From a virus: a DNA stretch of 31,859 nt. The notes beneath the pieces are model-generated. The model was not told where the DNA came from. It saw only the letters and a list, made by a program, of their open reading frames with translations, and did no database searches. Position numbers and translations under genes: made by a program. The stretch covers positions 1 through 31,859 of IMG/VR virus record IMGVR_UViG_3300031851_000101; one strand, written 5' to 3'. This document shows, piece after piece, positions 15,625 through 25,059 of the stretch (position 1 is its first letter; each line of letters begins with the position of its first letter).

Positions 15625-16914
15625 TTACATCCGTTTAAAAAAGTTATTAGGTCTGCTAATTTTCTTTCTAGCTGGTTTTGTTTTCTTAGAGTCTTCGGCT
15701 GTTTGCTGAACCCCCATTGAATTAGCATTTCTATTAGCTTGTTCTGTTTTAAGTTTTCTAACAGTTTTTTCTACACTTTTTTGAGCTCCCTTTTCCATGA
15801 TCTTAGACTTATATCCATCTGGATCAGCTAATAACCAAAGAGCCTCTGTAATTAAACCATAGTTTGGCTCCTGGAATTGGTATTTCTCTAACAAGTGACC
15901 TAATAAGTTTGTATTTTTTCCATTTACAGAAGGATATGCTGGCTGGACTAGACCGTTATATAATAAAGATTGAGTTCTTTTATCAACCTTTAAATCATTT
16001 ACTTTACCTTCTTTTAATGTTTCATAAACATTATGCATATACTGTTTTGATGCTTGTTCTTGCTGCTTTTGTTTTAATTGCTGTTCTTGCAATTTTTGAG
16101 CAACAACTTTTTCTTGCATCTTATCTAATTTTGGTTTAAACTTGGCAGCTTGTTGTTCAAGTTTACCTAAGTCTTTCCAAATTTCAATTTCTTCATTTAT
16201 CTCTTCTTGTGTTCCATATCCAGTAGTAGATAAATATTGCATTATAATATTTTCTTGTCCAGATTCAGTTGAAGAATCCAAGTCAAAAGTTTCTTCAGCT
16301 TGAGCTAAAGTTTTAAATAAACTTTTTAAATCAGTCCCACCATCTGCTACATACTGCGCAGCAACTTTTAGTTCATTTGGTAAAGCCTCAAAAAATTGCT
16401 TAGGTGTTTCTCTCCTAACTTGATTTGCTCTTTCTTCTAGATTAGCCTCAATTAGATCTTGAAGATCTTTTGGTGAGTATTCTGATATTGGTTTATCATC
16501 TTCAAATGCAAAAAACTTTTCATCTTTTATAAGTTTATCAAAAACATCTTCAACTCCGTTTATAGGCTTTCTACCTCTAGTTTCTACTTGTTCTTGCTCA
16601 ACTCCTTCAGAATCATCATCTGTATCATCGGCTATATCAGAAAGGATTTCAGCACCTTCTGCTTTAATCCCTTCTTCAGTTTTTTTGGTAACTTCTTCTG
16701 GTGTAACAACATCCTCTTTATCCATCCAGTCTTCTTTTTCAACTGGTTCAGTAAAGCTCATATCAGGTTTAGGATTAATAGGATCCATGATGTTAGGTTT
16801 AGCCTCTTCAGGAAGAGTTACACTATCCGCATCAGGACCCATCGGAAATACATCCTCTATATTGATATTTTCTGTTGTTACTTTAGTTTCCACTGTTTTA
16901 TTTTCTTCACTCAT
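15625..16914 (-). CDS. Capsid scaffold protein
   Basis: The first 130 of 429 residues are acidic and probably disordered (ADDTDDDSEGVEQEQVETRG). A central helical part follows (SPKDLQDLIEANLEERANQV), then a Gln/Lys-rich coiled coil at about residues 255-300 (QEKVVAQKLQEQQLKQKQQE). The tail is basic (ARKKISRPNNFFKRM). An acidic, coiled-coil, Gln-rich protein with a basic C-terminus coded just before the major capsid gene is the classic scaffold arrangement, in which the basic end binds the capsid shell. No protease motif is visible. A promoter-like motif lies upstream at 16946-16960. Confidence 0.75.
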   Translation of the reverse strand: MSEENKTVETKVTTENINIEDVFPMGPDADSVTLPEEAKPNIMDPINPKPDMSFTEPVEKEDWMDKEDVVTPEEVTKKTEEGIKAEGAEILSDIADDTDDDSEGVEQEQVETRGRKPINGVEDVFDKLIKDEKFFAFEDDKPISEYSPKDLQDLIEANLEERANQVRRETPKQFFEALPNELKVAAQYVADGGTDLKSLFKTLAQAEETFDLDSSTESGQENIIMQYLSTTGYGTQEEINEEIEIWKDLGKLEQQAAKFKPKLDKMQEKVVAQKLQEQQLKQKQQEQASKQYMHNVYETLKEGKVNDLKVDKRTQSLLYNGLVQPAYPSVNGKNTNLLGHLLEKYQFQEPNYGLITEALWLLADPDGYKSKIMEKGAQKSVEKTVRKLKTEQANRNANSMGVQQTAEDSKKTKPARKKISRPNNFFKRM

Positions 16915-16945
16915 TTTGTTGGTTTTAGTGTTAATAGTATACTAT

Positions 16946-16960
16946 CATATATAATATAAG
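16946..16960 (-). promoter_or_regulatory. Promoter-like motif upstream of the scaffold-capsid unit
   Basis: The minus strand reads CTTATATTATATATG in the 131-nt gap before the scaffold start. It shares TATATTATATATG with the copy at 10696-10714. The gap otherwise holds only AT-rich sequence. Confidence 0.45.
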
Positions 16961-17045
16961 ATATTCTTTTTAGATAAACTTAAATTATTTGAAGTTTATA
17001 AAAAGTTTTTATCAGTTATATAGCTAACGCAATAATTTTTATTTG

Positions 17046-18515
17046 CTAATTATGAAATCTATATTTAGTTGCATTATATAGTGCTTCATGCTCTGTTGCA
17101 TTTAAAGCCTTATGATAAATACCGCAGATATTTAACAGCCCTCTAAACTGACCAGCAGGACCCAGGCCTTGAGTATTAAAGTATCCAATACTAAGAGATC
17201 CATCACTTCCACCTATTCCAATCAAATCTTGAGCACTTGCATTAGCATTTGCGCTACTTATAAATTGACCATTTAAATAAAAATCTACAGTAGCTGGTGC
17301 TGCATTATATGTCATATTAAAAGAACAAGATATCAAAGCCCATTTATTAGTAACACTTGAAAAAAGATCAGACCTATTTGTAGCTGAAACTCCGCTTCCT
17401 CCAGATATCCTCTGCAGTCTAGTTTTATATATAATCTGAGTACCATCCGGTGTTACACCAAATACTCCATTATTATTTCTTCCACCAACATTTCCTATAG
17501 CAGTTGCACATAATCCCCAATTGCCATTTCCTTGATCAGGATCAGCATCCGAATCTAATTTTATCCAAGCAAAAAGACTGTGGGCAAGAAGAGAAAATTT
17601 AGCCTCATCTCCATTTGGATGAACACCTGGTCTAGGTGGCCTTCTAATAGGTGTGACAAATCCACTTGTTAATCCAGACTCAATACCGTTGAATCTAAAA
17701 TTTGAGCCATCGAAGGTAGTCTCATAATATAAAGGATTTTTATTATAGTTAGCATCGCTGCATTTTCTATTTTTATAAACATCAAAATCAACTCCTTCAG
17801 CAGTTTCAACATAATTTGATAGAACCCCTCTTTCCCACTGATGGCCATATATAATTAAACCTGAAGATCCATCACCTTGATATGTTGTATCCCCTGTTGC
17901 ATCACCCATAAAAATACCTAACTCAGTTCTTACTTCAGTAGTTTGAGTACTTTCATCAAAAATAATAGTATACCAAAACCTATACCATCCACCGCCTAGT
18001 GATTCCACACCTTGATCATAATTATCAGAATCACTAGCAATAATTGTTCCCGTGGCAGGATCAACTGTTACAGAACCACTACTTGGATTATTAGCATTAT
18101 TAATTAACAAAGTTCTAGATCCAGAAGAAACCTTTACATGTATAGAATGAGTATACATTTCATATGGACCTCCTTCAATAATCGGACTTATTGGAAAGTC
18201 AAATCTCATTTTATGAGTTCTATCAAAAGTATCTAAAGATTCTGTTATAAGAGTTGTTGGATTTCCGCTACCATCAGGTGCAGGAGTACCTGAAGCTCCT
18301 AAAGTTAAATTAAGAGGTGTTTGTGAGCTGGGGCCATATGAAAAATCAGTTACTGGGGGACAAACATTTGAAAAAGTTCTTGTTCCTGCAAGTAAATTTT
18401 TACCACCTTGTGCTGTAGAATATGCATTAAGGTTAGGAGATCTAGTTATAGGAGCATCTGGATCTAACCAAAAGACTAACTCATCTGTATCTATATTTCT
18501 TCTGACAGGAATCAT
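17046..18515 (-). CDS. Fibre protein with LamG/concanavalin-like lectin domain
   Basis: The C-terminal part of this 489-aa protein (about residues 300-489) has the pattern of a LamG/concanavalin A-like jelly roll: SLFAWIKLDSDADPDQGNG, NKWALISCSFNMTY, VDFYLNGQFISSANANAS, LSIGYFNTQG, GLLNICGIYHKALNATEHEA. Such domains bind sugars. The middle (about 100-240) resembles the carbohydrate-binding beta-sandwich seen in many phage fibres (ESLGGGWYRFWYTIIFDEST). The N-terminus (VFWLDPDAP) probably anchors the protein or starts another lectin-like unit. It starts 1 nt after the collagen-like gene, so the two are likely co-translated and may form one appendage. Its position after the portal gene matches that of head-fibre genes in Crassvirales. 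Confidence 0.75.
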   Translation of the reverse strand: MIPVRRNIDTDELVFWLDPDAPITRSPNLNAYSTAQGGKNLLAGTRTFSNVCPPVTDFSYGPSSQTPLNLTLGASGTPAPDGSGNPTTLITESLDTFDRTHKMRFDFPISPIIEGGPYEMYTHSIHVKVSSGSRTLLINNANNPSSGSVTVDPATGTIIASDSDNYDQGVESLGGGWYRFWYTIIFDESTQTTEVRTELGIFMGDATGDTTYQGDGSSGLIIYGHQWERGVLSNYVETAEGVDFDVYKNRKCSDANYNKNPLYYETTFDGSNFRFNGIESGLTSGFVTPIRRPPRPGVHPNGDEAKFSLLAHSLFAWIKLDSDADPDQGNGNWGLCATAIGNVGGRNNNGVFGVTPDGTQIIYKTRLQRISGGSGVSATNRSDLFSSVTNKWALISCSFNMTYNAAPATVDFYLNGQFISSANANASAQDLIGIGGSDGSLSIGYFNTQGLGPAGQFRGLLNICGIYHKALNATEHEALYNATKYRFHN

Positions 18516-18516
18516 A

Positions 18517-19329
18517 TTAAAGTATATTCATATTTTCTAATGAAGTAATATAAATTTTAGTGCCATCTGAAGTACCTTTCATTAATGTTATATTATTTAT
18601 TACAGGTTGTAAACTATTATTAGTGTACATATTTGTGCCAGTTTGTAAAGTTACAATCTCTGCTGCTGTATTATCAATTATAAAGATATAGTCTCCTACA
18701 CCTAGGTTAGACATTGATATTGTAGTACTTCCTGTAATATCTATAGTAAACGTATTACCTGTAGAAAGATCAATTGTATCTGCAGCTCCTGCAAATGTTA
18801 AAGGTACTATAGGTGTCCATAAACTAGCTCCTGCTGGACCAATTGGACCAATAGGACCTTGTGGACCATCTAAGCCTTGTAGTGCTAAAAAAGTCCAGTT
18901 AGCTGTATCTACTGAAGGATCTGTAGCACTTGGTCCTACTGGATTTGTACATACATAACTAGATCCATCAAAGAATGCTACGTCATCAACTACATATGAA
19001 GAAGCTGCGCTCCATGTACCTGTAAAGTTTAATCCTGCTGCACCTACTGGACCTGCTGGTCCTATAGGGCCTGTTGGACCTGTTGCCCCTGGAGCACCAT
19101 CTGCTCCTGGAGGTCCTGCTGGACCTTGCGGTCCTGCGCCACCTCCACCACCACTAGAACCAATATATTCAGAAAGTTCCTTTATTCTAACTGCTTTTGA
19201 CTCAAGATCTGGAACATTATTTTTACTTATATCTTTTGCTATGTAGATAACATCATCCTCTTTTATAGCCGTTCTCTTTAAAAATAAACGTCTCTGTACT
19301 AAACCTAGTATTTCTTGTAATATCTGCAT
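18517..19329 (-). CDS. Collagen-like fibre protein with ChiC-type sugar-binding module
   Basis: This 270-aa protein has an N-terminal helical anchor (1-58). A Gly-X-Y collagen repeat follows at about residues 66-99 (GPQGPAGPPGADGAPG and on). Next comes a module with TGTWSAASSYVVDDVAFFDG and SYVCTNPVGPS (about 102-148) that matches the ChiC/CBM5_12 carbohydrate-binding pattern. A second short Gly-X-Y stretch lies at 152-168, and a beta-rich C-terminal domain completes it. The collagen parts should form a trimeric rod separating the binding domains. It lies 2 nt after the portal gene and 1 nt before the LamG gene. A head fibre or tail fibre role is inferred from this location. Confidence 0.85.
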   Translation of the reverse strand: MQILQEILGLVQRRLFLKRTAIKEDDVIYIAKDISKNNVPDLESKAVRIKELSEYIGSSGGGGGAGPQGPAGPPGADGAPGATGPTGPIGPAGPVGAAGLNFTGTWSAASSYVVDDVAFFDGSSYVCTNPVGPSATDPSVDTANWTFLALQGLDGPQGPIGPIGPAGASLWTPIVPLTFAGAADTIDLSTGNTFTIDITGSTTISMSNLGVGDYIFIIDNTAAEIVTLQTGTNMYTNNSLQPVINNITLMKGTSDGTKIYITSLENMNIL

Positions 19330-19331
19330 TA

Positions 19332-22091
19332 TTATTTATTTTTCTTTTTTTCTTTTTTGGATTCAACGTCATATTTATTTTTATTCTCCCTTGCTATTTC
19401 CAAATTAGTTTGAGCAACTTGTCTCTGTGTAGATAGTTTATCTCTATCTAAATTCAATTTCTGTCTACCTGCTTCCTGCTTCATCACATTCTCTTCTCTT
19501 TTCATATCCATTTGCTCTCTATATCTGCTAGTTTCTTTTATATCATCCATAGCATCTTTAAAATCAGATACTTCATTTTGATTAATATCTTGACTAGCCC
19601 CGTATCCAGCAGATCTTATTTCTGCAACGGTGATATCTTTTTGTCTATTCTTTTCTGCTTCTTCAGCTTGAGCCTGCAATCTCATTTGTTCTTGTTGTTG
19701 TTGAGCTTGAATCTGTTGCTCTTGCATTTGCTGCTGTTGTTGCATTTCTTGCTGTCTTTGCTGTTGTGACTTTGTTTCAGTATCCTTAAGTATATCTGAA
19801 ACTTCAGCTATTGATTCTGCTTTAAGTATGTTACCTAAATCATAAATACTAGCACCAGTAGTATTATTTTGAATAGCCATTTGCTTCAGTTGTTCTAATA
19901 TTTGTCTATGATTTGTTTTAGTTGTTGCAAATACATTAAATTCTCTAAGTAATAAATCTGTACCATTTATTACAAAATTCACCTTTTCAGATTCTGTTGT
20001 AATATAACTAAGTCTAACACTAGGATTAGTACTATGATAGAATTGAGCTAAATCAGTTCTCATTTGATGAACTCTTGGCATTAACTGATCAGAATGCTGA
20101 TTAAAATATATCTCTGTTTGAGCATATGACTGATTCATTGCATTAACAACTCCTGTTGCTGTTTCATTGCCCATAGGTGAACCCATTCTTTGAGGATTTA
20201 CACCAATAGCATCAAATGCCTGTTGTTTAAAGTAATTAGCTAATTGTATTCTAGACATTAATCTACTTGTCTGCTCTAGATTAAGTGTTTGATAATGATT
20301 AAAGTTTGTTGCATTTTCCGTATTAGTAATAGAAGTATCTAAAGGAAGCATACTAAAATCCTTCATTGCCGTATATGCTTTTGCATAATTATGTTTACCC
20401 CAATCTTCTCCCATTGAATGTCTAGGCAGTGCATTTTGATCAAACATAATTACAGTACCTAGCTCATCTACAAGTATATCAGCTATCTGGTTATTTACCA
20501 TGTTATAGCCAACTTGATATGCTTTCATTAAATCTACTAATGATGTAGATTTTGTATTTCTATCTGAAAATACCCTACCTTCCATAGGTAATTTGCATCC
20601 ATATAAATTATTGTCACCTTTAAATTGAAATGGTATTCTTCCAGGCTTAGGTCTATTTATTCCAAGATATATAGGATTAATATTGTCTCCCATATTAGAT
20701 CTCCAAAATGCTGGTAAATTAGGTCCAATTTTTACACCACCGCATACCTCGTTAATCCAAATCCAATCTATGTGCTCACCCTCTAATAGATTTTCTTTAC
20801 TTTTTTGTTTAAAGATTGTAGTATCATAAATAGGTTTTTCAGTAACCTTATAGTTTTCATCTATAATTTCTTGAATTATTTCACCATCTTTTTTAATTCT
20901 AGTCAGGTGTCCAAGTTTACGCTGTGTCTTCCAATATGTTGTGGTAACTCTCATTAATTCAGCTTCACCCCATATTGAAACATCATCACCTTCATTTAAT
21001 ATTTGACTTATAATATCTCCGCCTTTAGCTGGATCATCTGACCAGTTACTCACATACTGTCTGTATGCTAAACCTGGCATTTGAGTATTCCATTCATGAG
21101 ATCTAGAAGGATCATAGTAAGATCCATCATTCTGCATACCATTTACCTGATATAACGCTGATCTTGCGGGATAAATTTCCTGAAGTGAATGAAGCTGCTT
21201 CTCAGTCATTAAATAACCATATTTATCAATAACATCTGAAACAGTCATAAGATCAATTTTTCCGCCATAGTTTGCATCTGAAATATATCTTACATCTGGA
21301 GACTTCTGATAAAATGTAAGTACTGGATTCCAAACCTCAATATCATAATCATCTTCCATCATTTTAAAATGCCAGAATTCTCTATCACAAACAAGTGAAT
21401 CACGAAAAGCTCTTTCTTCAAGCTCTTGCATTTTGAATCTTTCTTCATCAACATTTCCCTGGTGGGTTGCCCACTCTTCAATCATGCTTCTATAATCCAT
21501 AGAAAAGAAGTCTTCTATCTCAGGAAGACTTTTAAGATTTTCAGGAGACATTTGTTGCTGCGCTTCTTCTGATTGAGGATCCATGCCCATTTCAATCATT
21601 TTAGCTAATAACTTAGCCTCAGCATCAGCAAGAAGATTTTCTTCAACCATAGCCCTTTTCTGCTCAAGCATCTCATTATAAGATGTGTTGTCCACTGCTC
21701 TATATTGGACTTTAGAATATCTTTTTGAAAACTCTCCTGTTAGTACATTAACTACATTAGGGATTATTGGGTAAAACTTTAGTTCTAATGCCGAATTATC
21801 TTCTTTAGTTAATACATCCATTAGATCCTTATAATCATTATCTTCTTCAATAATGTAGTCTGTTTTATCAATAATGCCTTTTGCCAGTTTATAATTCTTT
21901 AGTAATTTTCTAGCATTATGCCTTAAGAATTCAATACCTTGTAGCTCAAGCCAATCAATATTCCAAGCATACCAGTCATCATTTTTCTTTTTCGCAGGTA
22001 GAAATTGTATGGGTTGAGTAAGACTAGATGAAGTTGGATAGCCCTCTCCTTTAGCTCCATTTTTTAGTTGTAGTGCATTAAATACCTTCAT
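19332..22091 (-). CDS. Portal protein
   Basis: The gene follows the large terminase by 1 nt, the canonical place for a portal. The 919-aa protein is large even for a portal. The first 620 residues are a mixed alpha/beta body with YAWNIDWLELQGIEFLRHNA near the start and RQYVSNWSDDP further on. A segment with PQRMGSPMGNETATGVVNAM (about 640-660) is followed by helices, as in the stem/crown of portals. From about residue 775 to the end is a Gln-rich, highly charged coiled coil (QQQRQQEMQQQQQMQEQQIQ and on) ending KKEKKKNK, probably disordered or reaching inside the head. Family membership is inferred from size, context and composition. Confidence 0.8.
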   Translation of the reverse strand: MKVFNALQLKNGAKGEGYPTSSSLTQPIQFLPAKKKNDDWYAWNIDWLELQGIEFLRHNARKLLKNYKLAKGIIDKTDYIIEEDNDYKDLMDVLTKEDNSALELKFYPIIPNVVNVLTGEFSKRYSKVQYRAVDNTSYNEMLEQKRAMVEENLLADAEAKLLAKMIEMGMDPQSEEAQQQMSPENLKSLPEIEDFFSMDYRSMIEEWATHQGNVDEERFKMQELEERAFRDSLVCDREFWHFKMMEDDYDIEVWNPVLTFYQKSPDVRYISDANYGGKIDLMTVSDVIDKYGYLMTEKQLHSLQEIYPARSALYQVNGMQNDGSYYDPSRSHEWNTQMPGLAYRQYVSNWSDDPAKGGDIISQILNEGDDVSIWGEAELMRVTTTYWKTQRKLGHLTRIKKDGEIIQEIIDENYKVTEKPIYDTTIFKQKSKENLLEGEHIDWIWINEVCGGVKIGPNLPAFWRSNMGDNINPIYLGINRPKPGRIPFQFKGDNNLYGCKLPMEGRVFSDRNTKSTSLVDLMKAYQVGYNMVNNQIADILVDELGTVIMFDQNALPRHSMGEDWGKHNYAKAYTAMKDFSMLPLDTSITNTENATNFNHYQTLNLEQTSRLMSRIQLANYFKQQAFDAIGVNPQRMGSPMGNETATGVVNAMNQSYAQTEIYFNQHSDQLMPRVHQMRTDLAQFYHSTNPSVRLSYITTESEKVNFVINGTDLLLREFNVFATTKTNHRQILEQLKQMAIQNNTTGASIYDLGNILKAESIAEVSDILKDTETKSQQQRQQEMQQQQQMQEQQIQAQQQQEQMRLQAQAEEAEKNRQKDITVAEIRSAGYGASQDINQNEVSDFKDAMDDIKETSRYREQMDMKREENVMKQEAGRQKLNLDRDKLSTQRQVAQTNLEIARENKNKYDVESKKEKKKNK

Positions 22092-22092
22092 G

Positions 22093-24267
22093 TTATTTTA
22101 AATTTTTAAATCCAGATCTTCGTTTTCTACCAGACATAGATTTTTTACTCCCCATATTTCTAAAGGGACTGTACTTTAATTTATACATTTTTTTTGACTT
22201 ATCCAAAGAAGAAGATTCTTCTTTTACCTTTAAGTATCCTCTGTTTGCCTCTTGCACTTTAGCAAATGCAACTAAAGCGGAAAAAGCTACAAGCCTATCA
22301 ACATTTAATCCAGGCTGATATTGCTTCATTTCCGTTAAAAGCATGGGATCAGGTATTCTTTCAATCCCTAAAGTTGAACTTATTATATTACCATCATCAT
22401 CGGTTTCATTATTTATTTCCTCTCTTAAATATTCAATAGCATAAGATATAAGATGTGATTTAAATAATGTACCTGTATTTTTCCAACCATATTCCTGATA
22501 TACATTCTTATTAGATCCTAAGTCTTTTAAAAAAACCATTTGACTTTTGGGAACTAGGTATTTCTGTTTCTTTTTAGAAACCATGTAATTTATAAAGTGA
22601 CTAATATTATTTTCAACCACCGTCCATGCATTATACCATTCGATTATTAAAAGAAGTTGCTCATGCGTTTTGTTTATATCATCATATCTTCCAGACCAAG
22701 CACATACAATCTTATCTCTTTCTGTAAACGTTTCAGGTCCATCCGGAGTTTCTCTTGTAACTTCAATTGCATTTTTCATTACAAATATAGAACACAAAGA
22801 ATCAGATGTTGTAGTTTTACCTTCTGATACAGGGTCAATAGAAGCATAATATGCACCAAAAGGAGGATTTTTTATTGGTCTTTCATATACTACCGGAACA
22901 CCCCTTTTGTCTGACATCTTTTTATCTACCGGAAATGTTGATATAGGTATTTTTGTAGATCTTTTTGCAACAATTCCACTTTGATCTCTACTAAGTTCTA
23001 TATGCTCATAGAAATAATCTTTATCTTCAATTTTTTTAAGTTGCTTAGATATAATACCTTGAGGAAATATTGATTCTTTTCTATAAGCAAATCCTTCTGC
23101 AATATTAGTTGGTTTCTGAGATATTCTTAATTGGTATTGTTCAGGATTTAGTTTATTTTTCCAATCTTCTCTTTCTATCATTATAGCTTCTAAAGCTTCT
23201 TTTACTTTAGAATTACCAAACTGATCTATGTATGGTGGCATTGACCATTGTTCGGGAATAAATAGTCCGGATAAACCTATAGCACCATCCTTGTCTAAAA
23301 GGTTTGTTTCAACCGCATATATATCATTATTTGTAGGATTAAGGATCATATCTTTAAGTGGATTACATTGATCTAAATCACCTACAGATCCAGCAGCAAT
23401 AAACTGACCTGTAGTTATCATACCAGAAGACATTGCAGGACGCAGGTACTCATATGTATCTCCCATTTTTGGAGCAATACCCGCCTCCTCATGAAAGAAG
23501 TAAGTTGTCGGCCCCCCTACTCCAGTTGTTGCATTCTTTTCAAATGATGCACCTTGTATTTTAGATTTTAAACCTTTACTTGTTTTTCTATTACCTACTC
23601 TAACTTCAATCTGTTGCTGCCAAAGTAAAACCTTTTCCGGGTTACTTGGTCTATACCAAGCCGTATGCTCATTAAGAAAATCTTTGTATTCCTCTAAGAA
23701 CTTCCAAGATCCTTTATCATTTATATAATCCTTAAGACTTGCACCAATTTTACATACAGATCCTTCCTCAAACCAATATGTATTTATGAGCTTACCCATA
23801 TGAAAATAAGAAGATGCTATCTGACGTTTCTTAAATATGGCAGCATGCTTATTACTTAATTCTGCTATTAGCTCATATAAAGCCATATGATATTGGGCAT
23901 CCCTCACTTTGGCAAATCCATATGCCTTTTCTTCTTTATCATATATAGGTAAAAAGTTTAACCACATATAATAATCTCTAGTTAAATACCAAATCTTATC
24001 ATTATTCTGATATATTACACCAAGCCTACACTTTGCTTTTTCAGAATCCCAATATTTTCTAAAATCTTTACCTCCATTGGGAGCATTTAGGTATATACCC
24101 TCCTTATTAAATTTTCTAGCTTCCTGATTAAATATTTTAGATGTTTCATCAAATTCATATTTACCAGGTTCCTTAAATAAAGGCAATAAAAAATCTAACC
24201 ACTCTTGATCAGTCTCAAAAGTGGTTGTTGTCCAATCTCCATTTAAATATGTTGGAACTACTCTCAC
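22093..24267 (-). CDS. terL: Terminase large subunit (ATPase and nuclease)
   Basis: This 724-aa protein drives DNA packaging. A degenerate Walker A-like segment KKRQIASSYF lies at about 147-155. Walker B is TTYFFHEEAG at 254-263, with the acidic pair E260/E261, and motif III is TTGQFIAAGSVG at 285-296. The C-terminal nuclease has D478 (YYASIDPVSEGKTTTSD), E552 (TVVENN) and a late aspartate in NVDRLVAFSALVAF. The block PTNIAEGFAYRKESIFPQ (387-404) links the two domains, as in other large terminases. The C-terminal tail is basic. The start overlaps the GroES-like gene by 4 nt, and the portal gene follows by 1 nt. Confidence 0.92.
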   Translation of the reverse strand: MRVVPTYLNGDWTTTTFETDQEWLDFLLPLFKEPGKYEFDETSKIFNQEARKFNKEGIYLNAPNGGKDFRKYWDSEKAKCRLGVIYQNNDKIWYLTRDYYMWLNFLPIYDKEEKAYGFAKVRDAQYHMALYELIAELSNKHAAIFKKRQIASSYFHMGKLINTYWFEEGSVCKIGASLKDYINDKGSWKFLEEYKDFLNEHTAWYRPSNPEKVLLWQQQIEVRVGNRKTSKGLKSKIQGASFEKNATTGVGGPTTYFFHEEAGIAPKMGDTYEYLRPAMSSGMITTGQFIAAGSVGDLDQCNPLKDMILNPTNNDIYAVETNLLDKDGAIGLSGLFIPEQWSMPPYIDQFGNSKVKEALEAIMIEREDWKNKLNPEQYQLRISQKPTNIAEGFAYRKESIFPQGIISKQLKKIEDKDYFYEHIELSRDQSGIVAKRSTKIPISTFPVDKKMSDKRGVPVVYERPIKNPPFGAYYASIDPVSEGKTTTSDSLCSIFVMKNAIEVTRETPDGPETFTERDKIVCAWSGRYDDINKTHEQLLLIIEWYNAWTVVENNISHFINYMVSKKKQKYLVPKSQMVFLKDLGSNKNVYQEYGWKNTGTLFKSHLISYAIEYLREEINNETDDDGNIISSTLGIERIPDPMLLTEMKQYQPGLNVDRLVAFSALVAFAKVQEANRGYLKVKEESSSLDKSKKMYKLKYSPFRNMGSKKSMSGRKRRSGFKNLK

Positions 24268-24527
24268 ATTTCTACTATTGCTAGTATAGTATCAACATTA
24301 ATAAGCTGATGGTTTTTACCTTCATGCTTCATGCTTACTCCTTCTGCATATTCGGCATACTTAATAATATCTCCAGCTTTTACCGATGTTACATCTTGAC
24401 CTACAGCAATTACATCTGCCATATAATCCTTAGCTGTATTCGGATTTATAATGTCAGTTCCTGGAAAAAACTGCTGCGGTTGTCTATCTTTGATTAATAC
24501 TCTTCTACCTATTGGTGTTACTTTCAT
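24264..24527 (-). CDS. GroES-like co-chaperonin
   Basis: The 87-aa sequence reads MKVTPIGRRVLIKDRQP, then a variable loop FFPGTDIINPNTAK, then DVIAVGQDVTSVKAGDIIKY, AEYAEGVSMKHEGK and the ending NVDTILAIVEM. This is the GroES/Cpn10 pattern from start to end: K.xP.xRVxIK, the flexible loop that docks on GroEL, xVIAVG, V+.GDxxxY, and IL.I.E. The length is slightly below the usual 95-97 residues. Phage co-chaperonins (T4 gp31 is the known case) adapt the host GroEL to fold the phage capsid protein. The gene lies between the 172-aa gene and the large terminase, overlapping the latter by 4 nt. The host GroEL would be the partner. Confidence 0.88.
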   Translation of the reverse strand: MKVTPIGRRVLIKDRQPQQFFPGTDIINPNTAKDYMADVIAVGQDVTSVKAGDIIKYAEYAEGVSMKHEGKNHQLINVDTILAIVEM

Positions 24528-24537
24528 TGGTTTTATT

Positions 24538-25056
24538 TTAGATTTGATCGTAGGCCAACCCTTGACCTCCCCTTACTGATGATTGTTGCTCATCTTTTAA
24601 ATCTTTATACGCGCCTTTAAATGATTGCCTAATGCTATCAAAGTCTTTGGCAACAGCTCTTATTTGGCTAATATTACCATCTCTACCGTCTGTTATCTGA
24701 GTATTGGCCATATACGTTGCCATATTGTCTAAAGCTTTCTTAATGCCCATATAAGCCCTCATTGTGGGTGTCTCATATAACTTATGACACATATCCAAAG
24801 CAAGTCTTATCTTGCTATCTTCCGGAGACTCCTCTAAGCCCACTTCTTCTATAATGATGTCTTCCTTCTCATGTTCTGGTAAATGAAAAAAGGGATTCAT
24901 GTCTGGATTAGGGCAGCTCATATAAAACAAATATTTTAATATGTTTAAATAAGTTTCTGGATATTCATCTATTATATCCTTTAAAAAATTTAGCGTATAA
25001 CAATGATCTGTTAAAACTAAAGCTCCATTATCTACTTCAAAAAGTTTAATTAACAT
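24538..25056 (-). CDS. Conserved phage protein before terminase; possible small terminase
   Basis: This 172-aa protein contains NPFFHLPEHEKEDIIIEEVG, then KLYETPTMRAYMGIKKALDN, then ITDGRDGNISQIRAVAKDFD and a tail GAYKDLKDEQQSSVRGGQGL. I recall these blocks from conserved proteins encoded next to terminase in Crassvirales-like and other phages. It is helical and lacks a clear helix-turn-helix. Position two genes upstream of the large terminase makes a small-terminase role possible, but that is context only. It ends 11 nt before the GroES-like gene and starts 3 nt after the nuclease gene, so all are in one operon. Confidence 0.7.
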   Translation of the reverse strand: MLIKLFEVDNGALVLTDHCYTLNFLKDIIDEYPETYLNILKYLFYMSCPNPDMNPFFHLPEHEKEDIIIEEVGLEESPEDSKIRLALDMCHKLYETPTMRAYMGIKKALDNMATYMANTQITDGRDGNISQIRAVAKDFDSIRQSFKGAYKDLKDEQQSSVRGGQGLAYDQI

Positions 25057-25059
25057 ACA

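Noticed and set aside
16588-16959. Plus-strand ORFs of 123 and 89 aa rich in Phe, Ile and Ser
   Set aside because: They are antisense to the acidic, Glu/Asp-rich start of the scaffold gene (GAA read as TTC).
19512-19769. Plus-strand Leu-rich ORF and apparent trinucleotide repeat
   Set aside because: It is the complement of CAA/CAG codons in the Gln-rich portal tail; not a CRISPR array or separate gene.
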